Of a stretch of DNA of 64,000 nt, positions 43,689 through 52,044 are shown in pieces. The number at the start of each line of letters is the position of its first letter. Position 1 is the stretch's first letter. This stretch comes from Flavobacterium pectinovorum. Lineage in GTDB: Bacteria; Bacteroidota; Bacteroidia; Flavobacteriales; Flavobacteriaceae. The translations under genes and the position numbers were made by a program. The stretch is from NCBI RefSeq assembly GCF_900142715.1, contig NZ_FRBX01000001.1:1302001-1366000 (forward strand), given 5' to 3'. The notes beneath the pieces are model-generated. The model was not told where the DNA came from, did not search any database, and was given only the letters and a program-made list of their open reading frames with translations.

Positions 43689-44681
43689 TTGAAGAAATTA
43701 TTAGAAGTATTAAAAAAAGCAGGTTTCGACGGTTTCCTGTTAATGATAGCCACCATGATTTTGATGGCTTATTTTTTGCCAAAGCCAGGCATGGTCAAAG
43801 AACCTGTTTCGCTGGAGGAGATTGCCAATGCTGGGGTTTCCTTGATTTTCTTGTTTTATGGTATGCGACTGAGTGTTGAGAAACTAAAAGCCGGACTTTC
43901 CAACTGGAAAATGCACATTATCGTACAGTTGACAACCTTTTTATTTTTTCCGCTCATTGTTTTGGCATTTCGCCCGTTGTTTGTTAATAACGGCTTCGAG
44001 TTGCTTTGGCTGGGCGTATTTTTTTTGGCAGCATTACCGTCCACAGTTTCATCTTCGGTGGTCATGGTTTCCATTGCTAAGGGAAACATTCCTGCAGCCA
44101 TTTTCAATGCAAGCATTTCCAGTTTGATTGGAGTAGTCGTTACGCCTCTCTGGGTTGGGATGTTTATTGCTTCTGCGACAGGCGATTTTGATGTCACTCA
44201 AATCGTCATAAAGTTGATTCTTCAAGTTTTGCTGCCTGTCATCATTGGCATAAGTCTCAATTCCCGTTTCGGCGCCATTGCCGAAAAATACAAGAAACAG
44301 CTCAAATATTTCGATCAGGCAGTTATTCTAACGATTATTTACACGTCGTTTTGCAAGTCATTTTCCGAACATCTTTTTGAAGGCTTCACTGCCCTTGAAC
44401 TTGCCGGACTCGCTGCAGGGATGATGGCGTTGTTTTTTGCCGTATTCTTTTGTGTCGGACTACTGAGCCGCCTGTTTGGTTTTTCAGATGAAGACCGTAT
44501 TACTGTCTTATTCTGCGGCTCTAAAAAGTCATTGGTACACGGCACCGTTATGTCAAAAGTACTTTTTCAGCACAGTACTATCACCGGCATCGTATTGCTG
44601 CCGCTCATGCTTTACCATGCCTTGCAATTGATTGCCGCTAGTATCATCGCTCAGGGTATGGCTCGACGAAAAAAAGTATAA
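43689..44681 (+). CDS. SBF/bile acid:sodium symporter-family transporter
   Basis: 330 residues with about ten hydrophobic helices. The segment FFLAALPSTVSSSVVMVSIAKGN and the later FCGSKKSLVHGTVM are characteristic of the SLC10A7-like branch of bile acid:sodium symporters. The start is a TTG, the only one with a good frame; the next ATG is inside the first helix. The short hairpin CCGTG/CACGG lies between mesD and this gene (43655-43668). Its position right after mesD (57 bp) suggests it moves a compound of the methionine pathway, which is an inference. Confidence 0.8.
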   Translation: MKKLLEVLKKAGFDGFLLMIATMILMAYFLPKPGMVKEPVSLEEIANAGVSLIFLFYGMRLSVEKLKAGLSNWKMHIIVQLTTFLFFPLIVLAFRPLFVNNGFELLWLGVFFLAALPSTVSSSVVMVSIAKGNIPAAIFNASISSLIGVVVTPLWVGMFIASATGDFDVTQIVIKLILQVLLPVIIGISLNSRFGAIAEKYKKQLKYFDQAVILTIIYTSFCKSFSEHLFEGFTALELAGLAAGMMALFFAVFFCVGLLSRLFGFSDEDRITVLFCGSKKSLVHGTVMSKVLFQHSTITGIVLLPLMLYHALQLIAASIIAQGMARRKKV

Positions 44682-44698
44682 TTTTATTTAGGACGTGG

Positions 44699-44723
44699 CC
44701 CTTTATCTTTTTTTGATAAAGGG
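44699..44723. terminator. possible terminator after the transporter
   Basis: CCCTTTATC/GATAAAGGG form a 9-bp stem with a T-rich loop, but no T run follows, so termination efficiency is uncertain. Confidence 0.5.
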
Positions 44724-44909
44724 TACCAAGGATAACGCTCCCTGCTATAAAATAATGCCTTTTAGATTTTTATACTGTGAAGATAAACGCTGCAGTATGT
44801 TGTTTTTTTAACTTGTGCAAAATAAGATTTTTGTGTTGTTTTTGGTTATATTTGAAGAATTTTATTCTGTTTTGAAAAATAAATTAAACCTCTTTAAAGT
44901 AAATATTCT

Positions 44910-45362
44910 ATGGAACAAATAGACGATATTGATCTTCAGTTATTAAATATACTTCACGATAATTCTAAATATACTGTAAAAGAGCTTGCTAAGATGGTAA
45001 ATCTTTCGGCATCGCCTGTTTTTGAGCGAATTAAAAGATTGGAAAACAATGGTTATATAAAAAAATATATTGCCCTGCTTGATGCAGAAAAATTAAACAG
45101 GGGATTCATTGTTTTCTGTAATATCAAACTTAAACAACACGATCGTAATATTGGCAATCAGTTTGTTAGTGATATTATGAAAATAGAAGAAGTTGTAGAA
45201 TGTTACAATATCTCTGGTGATTACGATTTTTTAATGAAGGTTTCTGCCAAAGACATGAAGCATTATCAGGATTTTGTGTTTAATAAATTGGGATCAGTTG
45301 AAAGTATAGGGAGTACCCAAAGTACCTTTGTTATGTCGGAGATAAAAAATCTCTACGGATAG
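44910..45362 (+). CDS. Lrp/AsnC-family transcriptional regulator
   Basis: 150 residues. The N-terminal HTH has DIDLQLLNILHDNSKYTVKELAKMV and SPVFERIKRLENNGYI; the C-terminal RAM domain has VVECYNISGDYDFLMKV. It is a dimer- or octamer-forming regulator that senses amino acids. A TATATTTG box at 44847-44854 could be the -7 element of its promoter. The position after the mesX-mesD-transporter block suggests control of methionine supply. Confidence 0.9.
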   Translation: MEQIDDIDLQLLNILHDNSKYTVKELAKMVNLSASPVFERIKRLENNGYIKKYIALLDAEKLNRGFIVFCNIKLKQHDRNIGNQFVSDIMKIEEVVECYNISGDYDFLMKVSAKDMKHYQDFVFNKLGSVESIGSTQSTFVMSEIKNLYG

Positions 45363-45644
45363 TTCCGCGATGGTTTATTTATTTGAAATTCGCCTTAGCT
45401 TTTGTGACAGAAAATGTATTTTAAGTCCATTTTGGAATTATTTTATATTTAACATCAAAAAACTGTATAAACTAAAAGAGAAAAAATCCTATATCCTTAA
45501 CTGGACCTCGAACCACCGTTCAGCTCTTTAAATCTCAGATAAAACCACTTTTAGATTGTTTATTTCAAACAAACTAGAAAAACTCGAACCATGAAATGTT
45601 AGGTTGTAAAGGCTTGAAAAATCTACATATTAGTGTGTAAAAAA
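45363..45644. other. intergenic region before R1 copy F
   Basis: This 282-bp stretch after the Lrp gene shows no ORF, hairpin or repeat that I can support. It is followed by R1 copy F and then a further 175 bp (45807-45981) of AT-rich sequence upstream of the sulfatase gene. Confidence 0.4.
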
Positions 45645-45806
45645 AAAGAGACAACTATTATAGTTGTCTCTTTTTGTGACCTCGACGGAACAAATTTCTA
45701 TAAATTTTATGGAAGATTTGAAGAGATTGGCTTACTACTGGTAGGGTATGACTTTCATTGGCTTAAAGAATTTGGTTTGGATGTCCTGTTGGGGATTGAT
45801 TTAAAT
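45645..45806. repeat. R1 repeat, copy F, with its terminator
   Basis: The hairpin AAAGAGACAACTA/TAGTTGTCTCTTT (45645-45673) is followed by TTTTTGTGACCTCGACGGAAC (tRNA tail with one change) and the R1 core: TTTCTATAAATTTTATGG, AAGATTTGAAGAGATTGGC, TTACTACTGGTAGGGTATGAC. It ends with GAATTTGGTTTGGATGTCC and TTGGGGATTGATTTAAAT. An open frame of 70 codons crosses it, but the same frame is broken in the other copies, so it is not taken as coding. Confidence 0.85.
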
Positions 45807-45981
45807 TTCTTTGGAAAAACGATATCCGCTTCACTTCTTTTATGATATTTACTTGTGTCACTATTTACATTTACAAAATTCAAATTAAATTCAGTTAGAA
45901 ATTGGTTTCATATTATAAAATGAACCCATAATTTCATCCTTTTATTTAGCGGTCCTATTAATTTAATCTAATTTAGCTGCA

Positions 45982-48438
45982 GTGAAATTTGCAAGAATTT
46001 TCAGTGATTTTTTTATGTATAATATTTTAAATCGCGTATGTATGATTGAAATTTATTTAAAAGAGTTCAAAAATTTTGGAAAAATATCTTTTTCTGAATT
46101 TTTTCGTAAAGAAAAATTTTTCATTTTGTTATTTGTATTAAGTGGAATGTTCAATATACATGCCCAGGAAGTATTACCTTTTCCACCAGTTCCAAGTGCC
46201 AGTACTGCCAATGAAACGCTTGCAGAAAGCACGCATAAACGCAGGGCCCAGCCCGAGCATTTACCGAAAGATGCTCCAAATATTATTATTGTTTTAATGG
46301 ATGATGTCGGTTTTGGTACTCCTGCTACTTTTGGCGGTGGTGTCAATACGCCAACCTTGTCAAAAGTCTATAGTGAGGGAATTGCTTACAATGAATTTCA
46401 CACCACTTCTATATGTTCGCCAACACGTGCCGCCTTGCTTACAGGACGTAATCATACCAGAGTCAGCAGCGGAACTATTGCCGAAAGGGCCGTTGATTGG
46501 GACGGATATACAGGAATTATTCCAAAAGAAGCAGCGACCTTTGCAGAAGTTTTAAAGAATTATGGTTACAGTACTTCCGCTTTTGGAAAATGGCACAATA
46601 CGCCTGCCAATCAAACTACTGTTGCCGGACCCTTTGATTATTGGCCGGTAAATTATGGATTTCAGCACTTTTATGGGTTTCTTGCCGGAGAAACTTCGCA
46701 ATATGAACCGCGTTTGGTTAATGATTTTACACCGGTTGAGCCTCCAAAAACAGAAAATTACCATTTAACAACCGATTTGGCTGATCACGCTATTACCTGG
46801 ATGAGTCAGCATAAAGCATATGCGGCTGATAAACCCTTTTTACTGTATTTCGCTCCGGGTGCTGGTCATGCACCGCATCATATTTTTAAGGAATGGGCTG
46901 ATAAATACAAAGGAAAATTTGATGATGGTTGGGATGCATATCGTGAAAAGGTTTTCAAACGCCAAAAAGAATTAGGATGGATTCCGAAAAGTGCACAACT
47001 TACTGCACGTGATAAAACTATGGCTTCATGGGAAAGTATTCCACAATCCGAAAGAGCTTTCCAAATCAGAATGATGGAAGTTTTTGCCGGATATGTAGAA
47101 CACGCCGATCATGAAGTAGGAAGAGTTTTAGATGCACTTGAAGCGAATGGACAAAAAGACAATACGATCGTGTTTTTTATCTGGGGAGATAATGGATCAA
47201 GTGCCGAAGGACAAAATGGCTCTATCAGCGAATTATTAGCTCAAAATGGCGTTTCAAATACTATTGAACAGCAATTGGCCGCCTTAGATAAATTAGGAGG
47301 TCTGGATGCTATTGGAGGGTCTCTGTTAGAAAATAATTATCATTCTTCCTGGGCTTGGGCTGGAAATACGCCTTTTAAGTTTACAAAACTGGTTGCTTCT
47401 CATTTTGGAGGAACTCAAAACGCCATGGTGATAAGATGGCCAAAAATGATTAAGCCAGATAAAACTCCTAGAAGTCAATTTCATCACATAAACGATATTG
47501 TGCCAACGATTTATGATATTTTAAGTATAAAAGCACCAAAAGTAGTCAATGGTTTTGACCAAATGCCATTGGACGGTGTGAGTATGAAATATACGTTTAA
47601 TGATGCTAAAGCAAAAGAAGTATCCAAAATTCAGTTTTTTGATAATAACGGAAGCCGTGGTGTTTACAAAGATGGTTGGTACGCTTGTACTTTCGGACCT
47701 TTATATCCTTGGATTCCCGCTCAGAAAGGTTTGGCAGAATGGGATTCAAAAAAGGATGTTTGGGAACTTTACAACATCAAAGAAGATTTTACTCAGTTTA
47801 ATGATTTAGCGACCAAAAATCCGGAGAAACTAAAAGAACTCAAAGAGATTTTCAATACACAGGCGAAAGACAATAAAGATTATCCAATTGGTGCCGGAAT
47901 TTGGCTGCGTATTCATCCGGAAGATGTAATTAGATCGCCTTATAATTCATGGGTTTTTGATGAAAACACGAAAAGAATGCCAGAGTTTAGTGCGCCCGGT
48001 TTAGGAAAAAAAAGCAACAAAGTTTTAATTGATATGGAGATAAAAGAGAATACTTCAGGAGTATTATATGCATTGGGTGGCAATGGAGGAGGCGTTACTT
48101 TATTCATGGAAAACGGAAAATTAGTTTACGAATACAACATGCTAATTATTGAAAGATATACGGTTGAATCCGATAAAAAAATACCGGCAGGAAAACATAC
48201 CATTGAGGTTTTGACTACAATAGCAAAACCCGGTGCTCCAGCTGAAGTTACCATTACAATTGATGGAAAAGAATATGCCAAAGGCGAAGTAAAACGAACA
48301 GTTCCTGCGGCTTTTACAGCGAGTGAAACTTTTGATGTTGGCGAAGATTTAGGAGGCTCCGTTTCGATGCGCTATTATAAAAAGGCTCCTTATAAGTTTG
48401 AAGGAAAGATCAATAGTGTAAAAGTAAATTTATTATAA
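45982..48438 (+). CDS. secreted arylsulfatase (formylglycine sulfatase)
   Basis: 818 residues. The true start is probably internal: residues 1-45 are unusual, and a signal-like stretch (FFILLFVLSGMFNIHAQ) lies at about residues 46-62. The sulfatase core has IIIVLMDDVGFG (metal site), ICSPTRAALLTGR with Cys145 in the C-x-P-x-R box that is converted to formylglycine, and GKWHN. The C-terminal 150 residues form an extra beta domain after the sulfatase core. The protein is larger than most family members (about 500-550). It is followed after 16 bp by an outer-membrane channel. Confidence 0.9.
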   Translation: MKFARIFSDFFMYNILNRVCMIEIYLKEFKNFGKISFSEFFRKEKFFILLFVLSGMFNIHAQEVLPFPPVPSASTANETLAESTHKRRAQPEHLPKDAPNIIIVLMDDVGFGTPATFGGGVNTPTLSKVYSEGIAYNEFHTTSICSPTRAALLTGRNHTRVSSGTIAERAVDWDGYTGIIPKEAATFAEVLKNYGYSTSAFGKWHNTPANQTTVAGPFDYWPVNYGFQHFYGFLAGETSQYEPRLVNDFTPVEPPKTENYHLTTDLADHAITWMSQHKAYAADKPFLLYFAPGAGHAPHHIFKEWADKYKGKFDDGWDAYREKVFKRQKELGWIPKSAQLTARDKTMASWESIPQSERAFQIRMMEVFAGYVEHADHEVGRVLDALEANGQKDNTIVFFIWGDNGSSAEGQNGSISELLAQNGVSNTIEQQLAALDKLGGLDAIGGSLLENNYHSSWAWAGNTPFKFTKLVASHFGGTQNAMVIRWPKMIKPDKTPRSQFHHINDIVPTIYDILSIKAPKVVNGFDQMPLDGVSMKYTFNDAKAKEVSKIQFFDNNGSRGVYKDGWYACTFGPLYPWIPAQKGLAEWDSKKDVWELYNIKEDFTQFNDLATKNPEKLKELKEIFNTQAKDNKDYPIGAGIWLRIHPEDVIRSPYNSWVFDENTKRMPEFSAPGLGKKSNKVLIDMEIKENTSGVLYALGGNGGGVTLFMENGKLVYEYNMLIIERYTVESDKKIPAGKHTIEVLTTIAKPGAPAEVTITIDGKEYAKGEVKRTVPAAFTASETFDVGEDLGGSVSMRYYKKAPYKFEGKINSVKVNLL

Positions 48439-48454
48439 TTTAATAATAAAATAT

Positions 48455-49420
48455 ATGCGAAAAGTAAGTTTCAATTTTGGTTTAAGTTTAATTGTATTTT
48501 TAAGTGTTAGTTTATCAGCAATAGCACAAGGCGATGGACCAAGAAATTTATTATGGAGTCCAAAAAACACTTTTGCATTTCTTCCAAAATGGATGGGAAT
48601 GAACCAAAATATCACTCCGGGGAATGTACTTATTAAAGATGCCGATTTGCATATTGATGCCTTTCCGCTAACATTGGTTTATAATTTTGGTTTGGCTAAT
48701 AGATATGCTCAGGTAATGCTAAATGCGGTGCCGGGTTCTGTGTCCGGAACTTTACAAGCCAGCCAGCCCGGACTTCCTGCTCCGCATTTAAGTTCGTCTG
48801 GTTTTGCGGATGGTTTTATAGGTTTTAAAATCGGACTGGTAAATCAGCCTGCTTTGAATGTTATTGAATACAGTCACTATGAAAAAAAGACATTCTCGAT
48901 GATGTTTTATGGCAGATTATGGTATTCTGGTTCCTACGACAGTACAAAACCGCTTAATTTAGGTTCTAACAGATTAACTTTTGAACTGGGTTTCCCTATA
49001 GATCTTTGGTTAAGTAAAGATCCTAAAAGACCAACCTGGCTTGAAATTTATCCTGCTATTCATATGTATACGCCTAATAATGATCCTTTATTCATTTCAA
49101 TGGCTAATAAGTCACAACAACATGCTTTATACTCAGTAGAGAATCACTTATCACATAATTTTACTGATAACTTCTGGCTTAGTGCCGATTTAAGATATCA
49201 ATATGGAGGTGATGTGAAATTAGATGGAGTTGATCAAAATGATAAACAGAATATTTTGGGCGGAGGAATTACTGCCGGATATCAGGTAATGAAAATGTTA
49301 GGTTTGAATGCCTCCTACGGAGGAATAATTGCAGGTGATAATGGTGCCCAATCCAATATGATCAGGATTACAGCTGTTATTTCTTATGCTAATTTGAAAA
49401 AGTTGCAGAAACCGGAGTAA
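48455..49420 (+). CDS. outer-membrane channel, phenol-degradation MetA/transporter-like family
   Basis: 321 residues with a signal peptide (to AIAQ). Alternating strands, an Asn/Asp-rich first loop (GDGPRNLLWSP) and a barrel with VSGSFADG-like turns resemble the 'MetA pathway of phenol degradation' outer-membrane protein group. Proteins of this group are thought to import hydrophobic small molecules. Located 16 bp after a sulfatase and before a DUF2541-like gene, it probably brings in the sulfated or desulfated substrate. Confidence 0.65.
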   Translation: MRKVSFNFGLSLIVFLSVSLSAIAQGDGPRNLLWSPKNTFAFLPKWMGMNQNITPGNVLIKDADLHIDAFPLTLVYNFGLANRYAQVMLNAVPGSVSGTLQASQPGLPAPHLSSSGFADGFIGFKIGLVNQPALNVIEYSHYEKKTFSMMFYGRLWYSGSYDSTKPLNLGSNRLTFELGFPIDLWLSKDPKRPTWLEIYPAIHMYTPNNDPLFISMANKSQQHALYSVENHLSHNFTDNFWLSADLRYQYGGDVKLDGVDQNDKQNILGGGITAGYQVMKMLGLNASYGGIIAGDNGAQSNMIRITAVISYANLKKLQKPE

Positions 49421-49523
49421 TTTTTTGGAGATGCTCAAGAGAGTAGAGAAAGGCAGGAAGGAAGAAGTAAGAGAATATACAATATAGATTTGTGAGAAAA
49501 ATGGTTTAGCGTTTAATTAAAAA

Positions 49524-49958
49524 ATGATTATAATGAAACACATCTTAATATTGATTTGTATCGGTGCTTTTAGTTTTAATACTCTACAAGCACAAAAGGT
49601 TATTCATCCTCACCATAATAACAACGTTAAAGCTGGAAGTTGGCGAGTTCTAGGAACGGTCCATGCCAAACATACGGCAGATCATGATGCACTTAATGTT
49701 CCCGGTCCACACGATTATTATAGAAAAATTAAGTTTAAAGTAACCGATTCCCCTGTCAATATTCAACGTTTAGTGGCTCGTTATGATGATGGTGCGCCAG
49801 AAAATATCAATACGAGAGTAGAAATACCTAAAGGAGGAGAAAGCAGGGTTATTGATTTAAAAGGTGGAAAAAGAAAATTAAAATCAATTGAGTTCTGGTA
49901 TGATACCAAAGGCTTTTTAAATGGTAAAGCAGATGTTACGGTATTTGCAATGAAATAA
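49524..49958 (+). CDS. small secreted DUF2541-like protein
   Basis: 144 residues (141 from the second ATG at 49533). A signal peptide ends near LQAQ, followed by a His-rich mature start. The mature beta-rich domain (SWRVLGTVHAKHTADHDAL, YYRKIKFKVTD, GESRVIDLKGGKRKLKSIEFWYD) resembles DUF2541, whose function is unknown. It lies 103 bp after the channel gene; a convergent terminator separates it from the second sulfatase. It may bind the sulfatase substrate, but this is speculation. Confidence 0.6.
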   Translation: MIIMKHILILICIGAFSFNTLQAQKVIHPHHNNNVKAGSWRVLGTVHAKHTADHDALNVPGPHDYYRKIKFKVTDSPVNIQRLVARYDDGAPENINTRVEIPKGGESRVIDLKGGKRKLKSIEFWYDTKGFLNGKADVTVFAMK

Positions 49959-49982
49959 TTTGTCTATCAATTATTTATAAAT

Positions 49983-50010
49983 AAAATCTCCTTCATTGAA
50001 GGAGATTTTA
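49983..50010. terminator. convergent terminator
   Basis: AAAATCTCCTTC/GAAGGAGATTTT form a 12-bp perfect stem with loop ATT and T runs. It serves both the DUF2541-like gene and the second sulfatase gene. Confidence 0.9.
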
Positions 50011-50018
50011 TTTTTGTA

Positions 50019-51620
50019 TTATTGACCCAATCCCACTTTTTTAGGAGGAAATTTTACAAAACTAGCGGCGTGATATTTTGCTTCAGCGGCCAGGGAAGCC
50101 GTCCAGGCATTAAGTGCGTGACCCATAACACGAGATTCTTTTGGATCAACATACAAGTTAAACAACCATGGAGCAAGTCCGGTTTTAGTAACGGTAGACT
50201 GATCGATCATTAAATGGGGATCATCAGATTCCGTTATATTGAAATACATTTTGTATTCATGAAGACGTACCGACATTAACTGCGTTTCAACCCATGTATA
50301 GACACGATCGCGGTTTGAGAGACCGTTATCTACTAATAAGAAAGAAATTTGGTTAATACCGTCAATAGGGCGATCTGTAGGGACTTTATCAATTGCACCA
50401 CCAATAAAGGCTGAAGTATTGTATAAATCCATCAAATCAAATAACTGGGCGCTTTGTCTTCCCGGTGTAATCATGCCTTTCCAGTACGCAACACCCGGAA
50501 CACGTGTTCCACCTTCCCAGGCAGATCCCTTTGTTCCTCTAAAAGGCGTATAGCCACCATCTGGCCATGAATCTCCTTGCGGACCATTGTCTGATGTGAT
50601 GAAGATAAAAGTGTTTTCAAGCAAGCCATTTTTTTCTAATTCGGCTACCAATTCTCCAATAATGGCATCTACTTCAACAACCGCGTCTTTGTACGGATAT
50701 TTACTGTCGCTTTTTCCTTCAAATCTTTTAGAAGCAAAATTATCGGTATGAACTTTCATAAAAGCATGCTCTAAAAAGAAAGGTTCTCCGGATTTGGCAA
50801 ATTCCTGTATTTTTTTAATTGAAAAGGCTTCTAGTCTTTCATCCGCTTCAGCAATGTCGTCTGTGCTTTTTGTAGCGATTACCAATTCTTCTTTCCCGCC
50901 TTTTTTGCCGTGAACCAAATCTTTAGAAGCGCCCATTTTGTTGTAGGCTTCTAATTTGAAAGGATCCAAAACCAAATCAGGATAACGTCGTTTATCAAAA
51001 GATTGTGTGATTTCTTTTTCGGCAGCATAATACCCGTAATATTCATCAAAACCAACCTCAAACGGTCGCATGCCTTCTAATTCTCCTACATGCCATTTTC
51101 CGGTCAAGACGGTTTTATAACCTGACTGACTTAGTATTTTAGGTAAACTAATTTCATCTGCCCAGGGATTTGCTGTTAAAACATCGCCGGCTAAAATAGG
51201 TCTTGTCAACCCAGTTCTGGCTGGAATGCGTCCAGTTAGAATTGCCGAGCGGGTAGGAGTGCAGGTAGGTTGCGAATAGGTAGAAGTTAATAATAAACCT
51301 TCTCGTGCTAATCGATCCATGTTGGGTGTTGCTGCTCCAATAGAAGCGCCGCCGCCATTAAATCCCGGATCACCAAATCCCATATCATCAATTAAAAACC
51401 AAACAATATTGGGTTTTTTACCTGTTTTCTTTTTAAGTGCCGCCAGTTTATCAATTGCAATTTTTTCCTGCTCAGGATTAGGAACTGCAGGCTGCCAATT
51501 TTCTTTCCCGGGAATTGGTTTTGCTTTGCTTAAAGGCGTGGCTTGAGCGTTAATTTTCTGAATACAGAAAATTAAAAATAGAACAAATAATACTTTTCGC
51601 AGAAAATTTACTTTAGTCAT
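50019..51620 (-). CDS. secreted arylsulfatase (formylglycine sulfatase)
   Basis: 533 residues with a signal peptide (to about INAQ). NIVWFLIDDMGFGDPG holds metal ligands; the C-x-P-x-R box is PTCTPTRSAILTGR with Cys120; GKWHVGEL and FITSDNGPQGDS complete the active site. The length is typical for arylsulfatase A-type enzymes. It differs from the other sulfatase at 45982 in domain content and orientation. Maturation requires a formylglycine-generating enzyme that is not in this window. Substrates could be sulfated polysaccharides or small sulfate esters. Confidence 0.92.
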   Translation of the reverse strand: MTKVNFLRKVLFVLFLIFCIQKINAQATPLSKAKPIPGKENWQPAVPNPEQEKIAIDKLAALKKKTGKKPNIVWFLIDDMGFGDPGFNGGGASIGAATPNMDRLAREGLLLTSTYSQPTCTPTRSAILTGRIPARTGLTRPILAGDVLTANPWADEISLPKILSQSGYKTVLTGKWHVGELEGMRPFEVGFDEYYGYYAAEKEITQSFDKRRYPDLVLDPFKLEAYNKMGASKDLVHGKKGGKEELVIATKSTDDIAEADERLEAFSIKKIQEFAKSGEPFFLEHAFMKVHTDNFASKRFEGKSDSKYPYKDAVVEVDAIIGELVAELEKNGLLENTFIFITSDNGPQGDSWPDGGYTPFRGTKGSAWEGGTRVPGVAYWKGMITPGRQSAQLFDLMDLYNTSAFIGGAIDKVPTDRPIDGINQISFLLVDNGLSNRDRVYTWVETQLMSVRLHEYKMYFNITESDDPHLMIDQSTVTKTGLAPWLFNLYVDPKESRVMGHALNAWTASLAAEAKYHAASFVKFPPKKVGLGQ

Positions 51621-51820
51621 ATCCTTAAATTTATTTTCATTATTTCACTTTATCATAGTAAAAATATAGACTTCTAATAAGATAATTAAAAAGTAAAGGG
51701 TAATAAAGGTTCCAAATTATAAGATGCAACCAAAAACTAAAAGAAATTGAATCAGTATCATCCCAAATCCTAACATCAGGAAATATTGTTATTCACAGGC
51801 TAATAAAAAAAAAAGCAAAA
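51621..51820. other. intergenic region upstream of the second sulfatase
   Basis: About 200 bp of AT-rich sequence with no ORF. It contains the promoter region of the minus-strand sulfatase and, by the island model, the place where the youngest element would meet the tRNA terminator. No clear R1 end is visible here. Confidence 0.4.
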
Positions 51821-51850
51821 AAAATCCCATTTCGTTAGAAATGGGATTTT
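51821..51850 (-). terminator. terminator of tRNA-Arg
   Basis: The stem AAAATCCCATTTC/GAAATGGGATTTT starts 8 bases after the tRNA 3' end on the minus strand. The same hairpin precedes R1 copy D (37.77 kb) and ends the operon at 8.5 kb. Confidence 0.9.
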
Positions 51851-51857
51851 AATTTTG

Positions 51858-51931
51858 TGACCTCGACTGGATTCAAACCAGTAACCTCTTGAGCCGTAAT
51901 CAAGTGCGCTATTCAGTTGCGCCACGAGGCC
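51858..51931 (-). tRNA. tRNA-Arg(ACG)
   Basis: The 74-nt gene folds with acceptor stem GGCCTCG/CGAGGTC, D-arm GCGC/GCGC, anticodon arm CTTGA-TTACGGC-TCAAG with anticodon ACG, a 5-nt variable loop and T-arm ACTGG-TTTGAAT-CCAGT. The discriminator base is A and CCA is not encoded. It would read CGN arginine codons after A34-to-I editing. Its final 14 nt and its terminator are duplicated in R1 copy D, and degraded versions appear in copies A, E and F. Confidence 0.95.
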
Positions 51932-51986
51932 TTTTGTTTTTCAATAAGGTATTTTTTATACCTTTGTTGATTGCTGTTAGCGGGTG

Positions 51987-52017
51987 CAAATATAGGCATA
52001 AATGTGACATATACAAA
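51987..52017 (-). promoter_or_regulatory. promoter of tRNA-Arg
   Basis: On the minus strand TTTG, 19 bp, then TATATTTG match the Bacteroidota consensus exactly. The -7 box is 56 bp upstream of the mature tRNA, so the primary transcript would have a leader of about 50 nt containing a small hairpin (AAGGTAT/ATACCTT). Confidence 0.75.
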
Positions 52018-52044
52018 CGAAAAATAACATAAAAATAAAAAAAA

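Noticed and set aside
45633-45845. 70-codon open frame across R1 copy F
   Set aside because: The same frame contains a stop in copy D and frameshifting indels in copies A and E, so conservation is at the nucleotide level, not the protein level.
49524-51620. Sulfatases and neighbours as a polysaccharide utilisation locus
   Set aside because: No SusC/SusD pair and no glycoside hydrolase occurs near the sulfatases; the outer-membrane protein is a small-molecule channel type.
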